Shown one piece after another: positions 25,129 to 35,417 of a stretch of DNA of 64,000 bases (position 1 is the first letter of the stretch; each line of letters begins with the position of its first letter). The stretch is from positions 1 to 64,000 of the forward strand of contig NZ_JACJRC010000001.1 in NCBI RefSeq assembly GCF_014697025.1, given 5' to 3'. The notes below the pieces were generated by a model that saw only the letters and a list, made by a program, of their open reading frames with translations, was not told the DNA's origin and did not search any database. This DNA is from Alkalinema sp. FACHB-956 (GTDB taxonomy: Bacteria; Cyanobacteriota; Cyanobacteriia; Leptolyngbyales; Leptolyngbyaceae). The translations under genes and the position numbers were made by a program.

Positions 25129-26043
25129 TTAAGCGCGCGTCTGCTCGTGTTGCCCGATCGCCCTGCGCAGATCCCCTTGGGTTTCCGCCAACAACGCTTC
25201 TCCCGCTTCCCGTTCCAACCCCGTCCAATGCATCAGCAGCGCCAACTTCACCGACTGCCCACTGCGCACCAATAACCCATCCGCCGTTGCCCGATCGACC
25301 CCCGTCAAATCCGTCAAAATCCGCAACGCCCGATCGTGCAGTTTCGTATTCGTCACCGCCACATCCACCATGCGGTTGCCATAGACCTTGCCCAGCCGCA
25401 CCATTGCCCCTGTCGAGAGGATATTCAGTGCCATCTTCGTCACCGTCCCCGACTTCAGCCGCGTTGACCCCGCCAGCACCTCCGGCCCCACTAAGAGGCG
25501 AATATCCACATCCACCGCCGCTGCCACCTGCTCCTGGGGCACACAGGCCATAAACATCGTCGTTGCACCGCGCCGCCGTGCCTCCGCCAGCGCCCCGTGG
25601 ACGTAGGGTGTGGTACCCCCAGCGGCAATGCCCACCAGCACATCCCGATCTCCCAGGCCCCGTTCCGCGATCGCTGCCGCACCATCATCGGCCCGATCCT
25701 CCAGCCCTTCCGAGCTCTTGACCAAGGCCGCCGCGCCCCCAGCAATCAAGCCCTGCACCATTTCCGGCGGCGTGCAAAACGTAGGCGGACATTCCGACGC
25801 ATCTAGCACCCCCAACCGGCCACTGGTGCCCGCGCCAATGTAGAACAACCGTCCCCCCTGGCGCAACGCCTCCGCAATCCGATCGATCGCCTCCGCCAAC
25901 GCCTCCCGCGCTTGGGCGATCGCCGCGATCGTCTGGGCATCCTCCTGGTTAAAGACATCGACAATTTCCAACGCAGACAGTTGATCCAAGTTGGCACTCT
26001 TGGGATTAATTTGTTCCGTCAGCAAATGTCCGCGTGTTTCCAT
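25129..26043 (-). CDS. murQ: N-acetylmuramic acid 6-phosphate etherase
   Basis: 304-aa SIS-domain lyase that splits MurNAc-6-phosphate into GlcNAc-6-phosphate and lactate in peptidoglycan recycling. Diagnostic blocks: LTEQINPKSANLDQLSALEIV at the N-terminus, the sugar-phosphate loop GAGTSGRLGVLDASECPPTF (about residues 62-81), and VGPEVLAGSTRLKSGTVTK. ATG 26043 is preferred to the GTG at 26055 because GGAGGT directly abuts the GTG but sits 12 nt before the ATG. It complements nagZ at 13330 in cell-wall recycling. Confidence 0.93.
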   Translation of the reverse strand: METRGHLLTEQINPKSANLDQLSALEIVDVFNQEDAQTIAAIAQAREALAEAIDRIAEALRQGGRLFYIGAGTSGRLGVLDASECPPTFCTPPEMVQGLIAGGAAALVKSSEGLEDRADDGAAAIAERGLGDRDVLVGIAAGGTTPYVHGALAEARRRGATTMFMACVPQEQVAAAVDVDIRLLVGPEVLAGSTRLKSGTVTKMALNILSTGAMVRLGKVYGNRMVDVAVTNTKLHDRALRILTDLTGVDRATADGLLVRSGQSVKLALLMHWTGLEREAGEALLAETQGDLRRAIGQHEQTRA

Positions 26044-26091
26044 AGCCTTGCTCACACCTCCAGTACCCTGCCCAATCGCCAGTCATCCGCC

Positions 26092-26511
26092 CTACAGCAA
26101 TCCTTCTAAGCGTCGCCGCATCGCCTCCAGCTCATCCTGGCTCATCCCCTCCGGTTCATCCACCGTGGGACTGGCGGGCTCGGCTGGTGCTCCCTCCGGC
26201 GACCAATCAAAATTATCCCGATTGTTTTCTGGGGGAGCCAGCAGCAAGCGCTCAAAGTCATTGGCGGGACGGAAATTCTGCGGAATCAAGCGGCAGTCAA
26301 ACCCTGCATCCCGACAAAACTCCTCAATTTCCTCCTGGGGGAACGCCTCCACCGATGCCTCCGGAAAATCCTGCGCCTCCAGCATCAACGCATAGCGCGT
26401 CGCATCATCTTCCTCCTCAAACATCAAAACAATGTTCTGGCCACCTAGATCGATCGAATGAAGTCCTTCGTTATCTGTTCCGACGTTGAAAAGTAAAACG
26501 AAGACACGCAT
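26092..26511 (-). CDS. DUF3110 protein
   Basis: 139 aa from ATG 26511 (MRVFVLLFNVGTDNEGLHSI is the usual DUF3110 start; the longer frame to 26655 adds unrelated residues). The N-terminal 100 residues form the compact DUF3110 domain with VLMFEEEDDATRYALMLEAQDF and FCRDAGFDCRLI; the C-terminal 40 residues are acidic and Pro-rich. This family occurs in cyanobacteria and plants. Function unknown. It ends 48 nt before the start of murQ in the same orientation and may be cotranscribed with it. Confidence 0.83.
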   Translation of the reverse strand: MRVFVLLFNVGTDNEGLHSIDLGGQNIVLMFEEEDDATRYALMLEAQDFPEASVEAFPQEEIEEFCRDAGFDCRLIPQNFRPANDFERLLLAPPENNRDNFDWSPEGAPAEPASPTVDEPEGMSQDELEAMRRRLEGLL

Positions 26512-26806
26512 GGCTAACCGGCACTCAAAATTTCTTTGGATTTCTTTATCAGGGTACTCCATCTTGGGAATTCCAGAGACAGACGATCGCCAGAATCTCC
26601 GGCTGGAATCCGCTGGAGCCGGGTTGTGCCGTCGCTGCGCCATCATTAACGCCATCCTTGTGCCATCAACTTACGTCTGACTGTCGAGCTAGTTCCCCAG
26701 GCGGACTTCCGGTCTTCTGCGAAACTCGTCCGGCGAAATGGCGTCAGGTATGTTAACTATATAAAGGCAACATAAAGCTTGCCGATAGACAGCCCCCACC
26801 GTTCCT

Positions 26807-29800
26807 ATGACCCACGACGATCCAGGCCAGGACAACGCGCTCCAACCTCGACGCAGGCATTGGCGACGGTTTGTCGTTCCTATCAGTTTGGTGGCGATCG
26901 CGGGGGGAGGACTATGGGCCGTCGATCGCTTCATCAAGCAGGACTTAACGCCCCTCGTGCAACGGGAACTGAGCCGCCAACTCAAGCGCCCCATCCAGGT
27001 CGGTAAACTGGAGCGCTATTCCCTAGCCAGCTTACGCATTGGCCCCAGCGCCCTGCCAGCCACCGTCACCGATGCCGACAGCGCCACCGTTGAAGCGATC
27101 GAAGTGGGCTTTGACCTGTGGCAGACCCTCTGGACACGCAAGCTGAAGTTAAACCTGACCCTGGTCAACCCAACGGCTTTCCTGGATGAAACCAAACCCG
27201 GTATTTGGGTGGACACCCAGATCGAGGAATCCAAGGAAGAACCCCCCGTCAAGGTGGAACTGGCCAAAATTCAACTGCAAAATGCCCAAGTTGAACTCTC
27301 TCCTTCCCCTGAAAAAGGCAAAAAACGTCGATCGGTCTACCTCAACGATCTGAACGGCAAAGTTGAGATTTTTGACAATAACCGCCAATTTTCCTACGAA
27401 GTTGCTGGCGAATCCCGCAGTGAAGGTAAATTTCAGCTAGAGGGCCAATCCCGCAGCATCAAAGATGTCGGGGTAGAAACCAACCTAGAAGTCCAAGGCC
27501 AAAACTACCTGCTCAGCGAAGTCGATAACCTGATTCGCTTACCGATCGATCTGCCAGTGGGGCGCGGCGATGGTAATCTGCGCATTGAGTTACGACCGGG
27601 GAAAAAATTACCCAACTTGAACGGGACTGCCACCTTCAAAGACGTGACCTTGAAAGTCCCCGATCTGCCCTACCCCATCAGCAAAGCCACGGGTGAACTG
27701 CAACTGAAGGGCACAGAAATTAAAGTCGGTGCTACCAAAGCCCTATTCGGGGGCCAAATTCCCGTCACTGCAACAGGCACCTTGGATTTAGAAAAAGGCT
27801 TTAATCTCAACGCCAAGGTCGCCGCAGTCACGATTCCCACCTTCTTCAAAACCTTTGCCATTAAATTTCCCCTACCCGTCACCGGGGAAATGGCAGCGGA
27901 CGTGAAATTAACCGGGCCGATCGAGGCTCCCATCCTGACGGGCACCACGCGCAATACTAAGCTGGTCGTGGCCGATCGGGTGCCGACGAAACAGGTGAAA
28001 GCTGACTTTCGTTTAGATGCTAAAACGGGACAACTTGCCCTCACGGATGTGTTGGCTGTTCCCCAAGCGGGCGGGCGGGTTACCGGCGGCGGCACGATCG
28101 ATCTAAAAGCCCCCGGTCGGCTGAATCTCGCATTTCGCGCCGAGAACGTTCCCGGCGATCCAATCGGACGAATTTATAGCGGCGGTAGTGATCTACCGAT
28201 TACGGTTAATAATGTCAACGCTAATGTTGCAGTCACTGGCCCATTAACCAATCCGTTAACTGTTGTGCAATGGTCCGCCCCCAATGCGACCTACGCAGCA
28301 AAAGGGGATGTGATTATTCAAGGGGCGATCACTCGATTACAAAATACGATCGCGCAAGTGGAAGGTGGGCTTGCCAAGATTGACGGCACGATCGCCAATG
28401 GTAAATTAGCACTCAATATCCTCACCGAAGAGATTGCCCTCAATCGCTTTTCACCGGATCTACGGGGGATTTTCAGCAGTCGCTTGCAACTGACGGGGGC
28501 ATTGGCGAACCTGCGACCGGAAGCCCTGCGCCTCACGGGAGAAACCCGCTTTTCCGAAGGTATTTCAATCATTAAAAATCCCATTGTGGCGCAGATTGAC
28601 TGGGATGGACAAAAGGTGAATGTTCGGGAAGCCACTGCACCGGATTTCCGGGCGACGGGGGCGGTCTTTGCCAATTTGAGCGGCAAACCAGAACTCACGG
28701 GCTTGGATCTGAACGTGCAGGCCCAGGGCGTGCAAATCGCCGATCTGCCCCTTGCCCTCCCGCCGATCGCGCAAATTACAGGATCCTCTAGTTTCAACGG
28801 TCGCCTTTCGGGGTCTCCCACGGCTCCCACCATCGCGGGCAACGTCGGCGTCAATGGTTTGGTCGTCAATGGGATTGCCTTTGCGCCAATGCAGGGGGGA
28901 ATTAATCTACAAACAGGTCGGGGAATGCAACTGAACCTGGTGGGATCGGGCGATCGGGTGGCACTGTTGCTAGACGGTCAATTCCAACCGCTCACCGCTT
29001 CCGTTAAACGGGGGGACATGGAAATCGATGGACGTAAATCCGGTTCCCTGTTCCAAGTGGCCATGCGGCAAATTCCCCTCGCAGAATTGCAAAATCTGGG
29101 GTTGGAATCGGCCTTGGCTGCGCTCAAACCGCAGTTAGGTAATGTGCAATTGGGTGGGTTGCTGTCCGGCAATGTGGCGTTGAATTTGCAGCGGCAGACG
29201 TTGGAGGCAGGCACGATCGCGATCGCTCAGCCCCGCTTGGGTAACTTCCAAGGCCAACAGTTAACCGCGACCTTACAAGGGGTGGATTTGGCACGGCAAA
29301 CGGTGGGCAGTGGTACGGTGGCGATCGCCCAGCCCAAGCTCGGTAGCCTGTTTGCAGCGGCGGATGTGCAAGCCAATTTTGGGGCGGTTAACTTGGCCCA
29401 AGGGCGGATTAACGGTGGGACGGTTCAAGCCACCCAATTGCAGGCCGGGACATTCCGGGCGGATCAATTCACGGCCAACCTGGGTGCGGGCGATCCTATC
29501 AATGGCCAACGGGGCGAAATTATTGCGATTAATCCCAAGGTTGGCGCATTGGTGGGTGACAAATTATCTGCACCCTTTTTCATTGCCAAGAACCGGCTAG
29601 TCCTAGAGAACAGTGTATTGTCATTATCAGCATTAGATGAAAAGAAACAACGGGTGACTAGTCAGTACGCAGTCAAGGGGACAGCGGATTGGCGATCGGA
29701 TCCCAAATTTGAAGGCGAAATTGAAATTGCTGATGGACAGCTCCAAGATGTGCTGGGCACGGCACAAATCTTCCAACTGAGCGACTTAGGGCGAGGACTA

Positions 29801-32029
29801 CAACCCCCCAACTACAGCAAAGCCACCGACCTAGAACTGACCTCCGTAGGCTTACCGGATGATTCTGTCAAAGACCAACTCAAGCGCTTTGCGGAAATTA
29901 ATCAATGGCTGAAGCAACTGGGGATTGAACGGGAAAATTTGGTGCTGCCGGAGTTGGCGGATGTGCGGGGTTTATTTGGCGGCACGATCAAAGTGTCGGC
30001 TTCCCTCAAATCGGGCGTCAAAGCGGAGTTTGACCTGAAGGCCAAGAATGTAGAATGGCATCCCTATCCCACATACCTTGCCGTTAATCGTAAAGGACAA
30101 TTGGAGACGATCGAAAATCGTAAGCTGGTGGCCGATGAGGTGATTCTGCAAGGAGAATTTGACAACGGCGTAATTGGGCTGCGACCCTTCCAAATTCGAT
30201 CGGGCGACACACGTATTACCCTGTCTTCTGTGCAATTCGGGGGCGAAGAACAAACGGGTCAGTTGAGAATTGAAAATCTACCGGTTGAGGAGATCCAAAA
30301 CTTTATTCCCACCCCCCTCACGATCGGGGGACAACCCTTAGGCATCCAGGGCAAATTAAATGCGGTGGTTTCGCTATCTGGAACCAAGGGCAATCCCAAC
30401 TTAATTGGATCGCTCAATCTAGCTGAAGGCCAGTTGAATAATAATCCAATTCAAACTGCAAAAGGGAACTTCAGTTACATTGATGGTCGCCTTAACTTTA
30501 GCAATACCATTCTGACGAATTCAGACGAACCCCTTCTAATTTCCGGAAACGTTCCCATTCCATTAAATTTACCCTTTGCTCAGGTCATGCCTAGTTCTTC
30601 TGAGATTGATCTCAAAGTTCGGGTTAAAGATGATGGTTTAGCGTTGCTGAATCTATTGGGACAACCCGTCAGTTGGGCCGGGGGCAAAGGTCAGGTCAAT
30701 CTCACGGTCAGCGGGACGCTGTTCCAACCCAAGGCCGTGGGCGAAATTGTTTTAAACGGAGCGAAGATCCAAGCCCAGGCTTTGCCTGAAGCCCTCACCG
30801 ATGTCAACGGGCGCATTAAGTTTGACCTGGATCACATTGACGTAGAGGGTGTCACGGGTCAATTCAGCCGAGGCCAAGTGGTAGCGAAGGGGACATTGCC
30901 CATTTTCAACCCCCTGCCCGATCCGGATCTTAACCAAGAGGTTCATGCCACCAATGGCCAACCGCCCCTGACGATCGATCTCAATCGGATCGCCATTAGC
31001 CTGAAGGGACTGTACCAAGGGGGTGTCAATGGGCGCGTTGTCCTAGGGGGCAGTGCCCTTGCACCTAAGATTGGTGGGGAAATTCGGTTGGCCGATGGGC
31101 AAGTGTTGCTCTCGGATGAGGCCGTGGCTACAACGGGAACGGGGAATCCTACCGCCCAACCCCAGCAATCCTTTGAATTTAGTAATTTAAAACTTGCCCT
31201 GGGTAACAATATTCGGATTGTCAAAGCGCCGATTCTGAACTTTGTGGCGACGGGAAATTTATTGCTCAATGGGCCCTTAAGCGATCTGCAACCCGATGGG
31301 CGCATTGATTTGCAAGCGGGGCAAGTGAATTTATTTACCACGCAATTTGTCCTAGCTCGCGGCTATAAAAATCGCGCTGAATTTAGTCCAGATAAGGGGT
31401 TGGATCCGACTTTGGATGTGCGATTGATTGCCTCCGTCCCAGAAGTGACCCGCAACCGCATCCCCACCAATAACATCACCTCGGAAATTAATGATGCACC
31501 CACGATCGCGACCAACTTAGGTGGTTTGCAAACGATTCGCATTCAGGCCCGCGTACTGGGCCCCGCCAGCCAACTGTCGGACAACCTCCAGCTCACCAGT
31601 AGCCCCAGCCGCACCCCTACGGAAATTGTGGCGCTCCTTGGAGGTGGATTTATTAATACGCTAGGCCGGGGCGACAGTCCCCTGGGCATTGCCAACCTGG
31701 CGGGGTCGGCCCTGTTGACGAATATTCAGGGGGCGATCGGGAATGCCCTTGGTTTCAGTGAGTTTCGCCTCTTCCCGACTTTAGTGACCGGGGATGAGCG
31801 GCAAAAATCCACAACCCTGGGGCTAGCTGCCGAAGCCGGGATTGACCTGTTCCGAACTTCCGATGGCACGCCCGTTGTTTCCGCCTCTGTGTTACGCATT
31901 CTGACCTCCGGTAATCAACCGACGCAGTTTGGGTTGCGCTACCGCATTAACGAACAGTTGTTGTTACGCGGTTCAACGGACTTCGCGGGGGATAACCGTG
32001 CCGTTGTTGAGTTTGAAACGCGATTTTAA
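26807..32029 (+). CDS. TamB-like translocation and assembly module protein (DUF490)
   Basis: 1740 aa, the largest gene in the window. One N-terminal membrane anchor (about residues 22-40, VPISLVAIAGGGLWAV), then more than 1500 residues of repetitive beta-strand sequence (AsmA/TamB-like groove), and a C-terminal DUF490 region (from about residue 1450, GNNIRIVKAPILNFVATGN and later NNITSEINDAPTIATN). TamB-family proteins span the periplasm and help outer-membrane protein insertion or lipid transport between membranes. In cyanobacteria the partner Omp85 is usually encoded elsewhere, as here. Ends in EFETRF, a barrel-like final Phe. Internal pseudo-repeats (IAQPRLGN / IAQPKLGS) lie near residues 805-845. 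Confidence 0.88.
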   Translation: MTHDDPGQDNALQPRRRHWRRFVVPISLVAIAGGGLWAVDRFIKQDLTPLVQRELSRQLKRPIQVGKLERYSLASLRIGPSALPATVTDADSATVEAIEVGFDLWQTLWTRKLKLNLTLVNPTAFLDETKPGIWVDTQIEESKEEPPVKVELAKIQLQNAQVELSPSPEKGKKRRSVYLNDLNGKVEIFDNNRQFSYEVAGESRSEGKFQLEGQSRSIKDVGVETNLEVQGQNYLLSEVDNLIRLPIDLPVGRGDGNLRIELRPGKKLPNLNGTATFKDVTLKVPDLPYPISKATGELQLKGTEIKVGATKALFGGQIPVTATGTLDLEKGFNLNAKVAAVTIPTFFKTFAIKFPLPVTGEMAADVKLTGPIEAPILTGTTRNTKLVVADRVPTKQVKADFRLDAKTGQLALTDVLAVPQAGGRVTGGGTIDLKAPGRLNLAFRAENVPGDPIGRIYSGGSDLPITVNNVNANVAVTGPLTNPLTVVQWSAPNATYAAKGDVIIQGAITRLQNTIAQVEGGLAKIDGTIANGKLALNILTEEIALNRFSPDLRGIFSSRLQLTGALANLRPEALRLTGETRFSEGISIIKNPIVAQIDWDGQKVNVREATAPDFRATGAVFANLSGKPELTGLDLNVQAQGVQIADLPLALPPIAQITGSSSFNGRLSGSPTAPTIAGNVGVNGLVVNGIAFAPMQGGINLQTGRGMQLNLVGSGDRVALLLDGQFQPLTASVKRGDMEIDGRKSGSLFQVAMRQIPLAELQNLGLESALAALKPQLGNVQLGGLLSGNVALNLQRQTLEAGTIAIAQPRLGNFQGQQLTATLQGVDLARQTVGSGTVAIAQPKLGSLFAAADVQANFGAVNLAQGRINGGTVQATQLQAGTFRADQFTANLGAGDPINGQRGEIIAINPKVGALVGDKLSAPFFIAKNRLVLENSVLSLSALDEKKQRVTSQYAVKGTADWRSDPKFEGEIEIADGQLQDVLGTAQIFQLSDLGRGLQPPNYSKATDLELTSVGLPDDSVKDQLKRFAEINQWLKQLGIERENLVLPELADVRGLFGGTIKVSASLKSGVKAEFDLKAKNVEWHPYPTYLAVNRKGQLETIENRKLVADEVILQGEFDNGVIGLRPFQIRSGDTRITLSSVQFGGEEQTGQLRIENLPVEEIQNFIPTPLTIGGQPLGIQGKLNAVVSLSGTKGNPNLIGSLNLAEGQLNNNPIQTAKGNFSYIDGRLNFSNTILTNSDEPLLISGNVPIPLNLPFAQVMPSSSEIDLKVRVKDDGLALLNLLGQPVSWAGGKGQVNLTVSGTLFQPKAVGEIVLNGAKIQAQALPEALTDVNGRIKFDLDHIDVEGVTGQFSRGQVVAKGTLPIFNPLPDPDLNQEVHATNGQPPLTIDLNRIAISLKGLYQGGVNGRVVLGGSALAPKIGGEIRLADGQVLLSDEAVATTGTGNPTAQPQQSFEFSNLKLALGNNIRIVKAPILNFVATGNLLLNGPLSDLQPDGRIDLQAGQVNLFTTQFVLARGYKNRAEFSPDKGLDPTLDVRLIASVPEVTRNRIPTNNITSEINDAPTIATNLGGLQTIRIQARVLGPASQLSDNLQLTSSPSRTPTEIVALLGGGFINTLGRGDSPLGIANLAGSALLTNIQGAIGNALGFSEFRLFPTLVTGDERQKSTTLGLAAEAGIDLFRTSDGTPVVSASVLRILTSGNQPTQFGLRYRINEQLLLRGSTDFAGDNRAVVEFETRF

Positions 32030-32114
32030 TCCTCGCGCAACTGCGGAGCCGTTCTGACGATCTCGCGCCGATCGGGCCGTGATTGCGCCGCACCCCGAAT
32101 CCATCCAACTCCCA

Positions 32115-32167
32115 TCAAAAAAGGCAGAGAGAAGCGGATTCCGATCGCCGAAATCCTTCTATCTGCC
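32115..32167 (-). terminator. Terminator of the Usp gene (minus strand)
   Basis: GGCAGA (32123-32128) pairs with TCTGCC (32162-32167), enclosing an inner AGAAG/CTTCT-GGATT/AATCC helix. Read on the minus strand, the hairpin is followed by TTTTTTGATGG. It lies downstream of the Usp gene stop at 32229. Confidence 0.75.
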
Positions 32168-32228
32168 TAAAAAAATTGAGGTTGAGAGGTTTACAAATTC
32201 AATCACCAGCCGTCAAGCGTGCACGGGG

Positions 32229-33071
32229 CTAGCCTGCGGTTCTCGCCATCAGCACAGGACAATTGGCATGAACCCGCACATAGTCTGACAGGGAGCTCCC
32301 CAACAGCCGATCGAGATCCGGTAGGCTCTTGGCGATCGACGGACGACGATCGGGGGAGCCCAACAACAGCAGATCCGCCCGCACATCCTCAGCAGTGCGG
32401 CAAATCGCTTGCCCCGCTGAACCCGTCGCCACCCAGCAACGGGTATCAATGTCATAGCGTTTGGCCTGCGCCAATGCCGCTGCCAAAATCGGATCCTTCT
32501 CCGCCGCTGCGCCACTTAAATCTTCCTTCGCATTGGCATCCGCATGCACCAAGTGCAGACGGCCACCGGGAATATCCCGCAACAGGAAGATCGCTAAATC
32601 CAAGCATTTTCTAGCGGTGTCCGATTTATCGACCGCCACCATAATCCGTTGGATCGGACGCACGTACAGGTCATCCCGCACCAACAGCATCGGACGGGGC
32701 GACAGTTGGAACACATATTGACTGACGGAGTTGCTGAGAATCGAGGTCAGCCGTTTCAACCCTCGGGATCCCATGATGATCAGATCGGTATTCACCTCTT
32801 CCGCAACCTGGCACACAACCCCCTTGGGATCTCCCGTGCGGAGCATTGTCGTTACCTTGGTGGGATCGAGTTTTAATCGTTCCACCACGTTGGCCATCAG
32901 CGCTTCGCCTTCCTGGCGCTTGGCTTCCATGGCCTCCGCCGATCGCTCCTGGGACACCACATGCAAAATCGTTACATTGGCCCGCTGCACCGATGGAATG
33001 GCCAGCAACGCTTTGAGCATTTCTTCGGAGTGACCAGTTCCCGAGTCCGCCAGTAAAATTCTTTCAATCAT
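32229..33071 (-). CDS. Universal stress protein, tandem Usp domains
   Basis: 280-aa cytoplasmic protein with two UspA domains (about residues 1-145 and 148-280). The first has an intact ATP-binding loop of the G-x2-G-x9-G type in MGSRGLKRLTSILSNSVSQYV. The second has a looser version (LGSPDRRPSI...LLGSSLSDYV), suggesting one nucleotide-binding and one divergent half. Each domain ends in the usual CPVLMARTAG-like strand (RPMLLVRDD and CPVLMARTAG). Role in stress survival is known for the family; the signal here is unknown. Confidence 0.87.
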   Translation of the reverse strand: MIERILLADSGTGHSEEMLKALLAIPSVQRANVTILHVVSQERSAEAMEAKRQEGEALMANVVERLKLDPTKVTTMLRTGDPKGVVCQVAEEVNTDLIIMGSRGLKRLTSILSNSVSQYVFQLSPRPMLLVRDDLYVRPIQRIMVAVDKSDTARKCLDLAIFLLRDIPGGRLHLVHADANAKEDLSGAAAEKDPILAAALAQAKRYDIDTRCWVATGSAGQAICRTAEDVRADLLLLGSPDRRPSIAKSLPDLDRLLGSSLSDYVRVHANCPVLMARTAG

Positions 33072-33830
33072 GGTTTTTATGACCTCACTGATACGCGCAA
33101 TTAGTTCAGAACAGTTGTAAGAGAGTGGACTTTATTGCTAGCAACCCTGCTAACGCTTCAGTCTCTTGTGCTTTGGCCTTTGCGCTTTATCCGGTTGATG
33201 CTCTGTCGCCTGGGACGATAGCAGTTGGACGATCGCAAGTTGGACGATCGCGAGAGACGTGACGCTTGACTGGTTGCATCGATTGAGTTTGCATCTATTG
33301 AGTCCAAAGTATTTGCAATCAATCTCCCAGGAATTTTCCAGGCCATCAAATGTTAAATACAACGGAACCTCAATCCTGAACCACGCGACCCTCTTAATGC
33401 TTAGGATAGACCTGATATTTGGGAAATCGATCAGTCATCACAACGAATTGTAATGAATTCGGTGAGCGATCGAACTCCCAATAGCCCACAGTTTTTGAGT
33501 GTAACGTGCAACTTGACGCAAAGAATCTTGGCGCACATCAAGAACTATCAACTGTTAGGATAGATCTTGCAATAGGTCTTAACAATTCGCGGGATTTCCG
33601 ATCGCAATTATGTGCAAATCTTAAGCAATTTCCCCGGCTATTCTCCATTCATCCCCTAGAATTCTCAGAATTTTCTCGGATTAGATGAGAAGGGAGCGAT
33701 ATAATTCTTGATGTTTAGCGTTCTATGATGTAACACTTTTTATAATCATATCCTGTAATAAAACTTTCTATAAAATAGTTTTTCATACCATACACGATCG
33801 TCCCTTCATCTGCTAGTTCAGCGATTTTCT
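33072..33830. other. Intergenic region, no gene seen
   Basis: About 760 nt. Contains a 16-nt tandem duplication (cagttggacgatcgca-like) at about 33223-33255 and AT-rich sequence near 33700-33780 that probably holds the promoter of the thioesterase gene. Short open frames on both strands lack family features or ribosome sites. Confidence 0.5.
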
Positions 33831-34310
33831 ATGCCTAACCCTCAACCGGCCTTACCCACCAGTAACTTAACCCAAGAGGCGCTCCATCTCTCTGTTAATG
33901 ACTGGTTTGAGTATCCTGTCAAGGTGCATCCCCATCACACGGACTATGGTGGTGTTGTGTGGCATGGAACCTATTTGACTTGGATGGAAGAAGCACGGGT
34001 CGAAGCGTTGCGTTCTCTGGGAATTGAATATTCCGAGATCGTGAATATGGGCTGCGAACTGCTTGTGGTGGATCTGTCCATGCGCTACCACCGCGGCGTT
34101 CGCATGGGCGAGGAAATCTTGATTCGGACGCGCTTGGTGGATATGCAGGGGGTGAGAATTAATTGGGTCTATGAACTGAAGTCCCTCGATCGGGCCACCT
34201 TGTATGTCAAAGCCAATGTGACCCTTGTCGCCGTCGATCGGGAAAATGGCAAAATTATGCGACGCCTGCCCCCCGCTGTGAAATCCATTTTGACGAAACG
34301 ACCGTCCTAG
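33831..34310 (+). CDS. Hotdog-fold acyl-CoA thioesterase, YbgC/FadM type
   Basis: 159 aa. 4HBT signature YPVKVHPHHTDYGGVVWHGTYLTWMEEAR (about residues 24-52), with the HTDYGGVV Asp as likely catalytic residue and a long alpha-helix after it. Cyanobacterial members of this group include the 1,4-dihydroxy-2-naphthoyl-CoA hydrolase of phylloquinone synthesis, so that is a possible role; a general acyl-CoA thioesterase is the alternative. Length is normal with a short N-terminal extension. Confidence 0.83.
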   Translation: MPNPQPALPTSNLTQEALHLSVNDWFEYPVKVHPHHTDYGGVVWHGTYLTWMEEARVEALRSLGIEYSEIVNMGCELLVVDLSMRYHRGVRMGEEILIRTRLVDMQGVRINWVYELKSLDRATLYVKANVTLVAVDRENGKIMRRLPPAVKSILTKRPS

Positions 34311-34381
34311 CCTATCGATAGCCGTGCTATCCAGTGACTGCCATGATGCCCAGTGACTGCCATGACACCGACAGGATTGGG

Positions 34382-34597
34382 TTATCGACCACTGGGATTT
34401 TGTTGGAAAACGTTTTGAATCGTCTGAAACGCCATTTGCAGGAAGCCATTGGGGCCAATCCCAAAAATAAACTGCACGGCTAGAACCACCAAGGCAATCA
34501 GAATGGCAGTTTTAATCGTCGTTTGCACGATCTTGACCAAGATGGTAAAGACCAAGAAAGAAATGGCAAGGACGGTGAGCAAAAGAATTAAATTCAT
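34382..34597 (-). CDS. Small two-segment membrane protein
   Basis: 71 aa, very hydrophobic: residues 2-20 and about 25-47 form two membrane segments or one hairpin, followed by a soluble tail rich in Gln/Phe (FLQMAFQTIQNVFQQNPSGR). Similar short proteins occur in cyanobacteria without assigned function. It lies 36 nt downstream of the membrane protein gene 34634-35335 in the same orientation, so the two are probably an operon. Confidence 0.65.
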   Translation of the reverse strand: MNLILLLTVLAISFLVFTILVKIVQTTIKTAILIALVVLAVQFIFGIGPNGFLQMAFQTIQNVFQQNPSGR

Positions 34598-34633
34598 ACC
34601 AGGGCAGCTTGGGGAAATGAAAACGGCTTGCAG

Positions 34634-35335
34634 CTAGTCTAGCAAAGCGCGTTGCACCAGACGGAGGCAGGTTCGGATGGCCGCGATCGTGCTGAGGAAG
34701 TAGACCAACGCTAGGAGGGCCAAACTCCCACCGAGCCAACCTTGCTGGAGGCTTAAGCCATTGCTGGCTAAGGCACTGCACAGAAAAGCCGCTCCGTAGG
34801 TCATCACGCCCAGAATTACCTGTAATCTTAATTGACGCTCCCAAGATTGATGCTCCCAAGATTGACGCTTCCAGTACTGCTGGATCGCCATCCACCCGAA
34901 GCCCAGCGCTCCCAGACAGGCTCCCACGATCGCGACCTTGGCATCTTTTTCCCATTGGGTTGCCAGTTGCGGTTGGTTGAGGCTGGCATAGATCAACGCC
35001 AACCCGCGCCCTAAATTGGCAAAGCCAAACAAGGCACCCGCCGCTATGGCAGCGATCCCCTGACTTCCCCGTTGCCACCCCGATCGAGCCTTTTCATGGC
35101 CCAGGAAGGATGAACCGTGGGTTAGCCCCGCCGCTAAACTGCCCACGCCCAGCACGCCATACAGCACCTGCACATAGGCCCAAGCTGGATCCCCCACGGA
35201 TTGGCCTAATGCTCCATAGATTAAGCGAAACAGTCCATCGCCAAACACCACTGCGATCGCACCTGTCAAAAGATGACTAAAAACGAGAGGCAACCGGCGG
35301 GAGTTGGCGGATTTGCGAGGCAATTCTGGGGACAT
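34634..35335 (-). CDS. Polytopic membrane protein of unknown function
   Basis: 233 aa with about six hydrophobic segments (roughly residues 20-40, 52-72, 95-117, 133-150, 175-195, 200-220). I do not recognise a family. Near residues 153-170 the sequence repeats SWEHQSWERQ, encoded by a 15-nt tandem duplication at 34831-34873, so the loop there has grown recently. It is divergent from the glycosidase gene starting at 35418. Confidence 0.65.
   Translation of the reverse strand: MSPELPRKSANSRRLPLVFSHLLTGAIAVVFGDGLFRLIYGALGQSVGDPAWAYVQVLYGVLGVGSLAAGLTHGSSFLGHEKARSGWQRGSQGIAAIAAGALFGFANLGRGLALIYASLNQPQLATQWEKDAKVAIVGACLGALGFGWMAIQQYWKRQSWEHQSWERQLRLQVILGVMTYGAAFLCSALASNGLSLQQGWLGGSLALLALVYFLSTIAAIRTCLRLVQRALLD
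34831..34873. repeat. 15-nt in-frame tandem repeat within a membrane protein gene
   Basis: attgacgctcccaag-type unit at 34831-34845, 34846-34860 and a partial third copy to 34873. Its length is a multiple of three, so the reading frame is kept and the product has a SWEHQ/SWERQ repeat. Confidence 0.85.
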
Positions 35336-35417
35336 TTCTCCTCTCAGCGATCGTAGAAACGCGATAAATTATCCATGGGTTCGATTCTCGAATGCGTACC
35401 GAAAAACTGAACCAGTT

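Noticed and set aside
32079-32614. Plus-strand open frames after the TamB-like gene
   Set aside because: They cover the Usp terminator and run antisense to the Usp gene; no supporting features.
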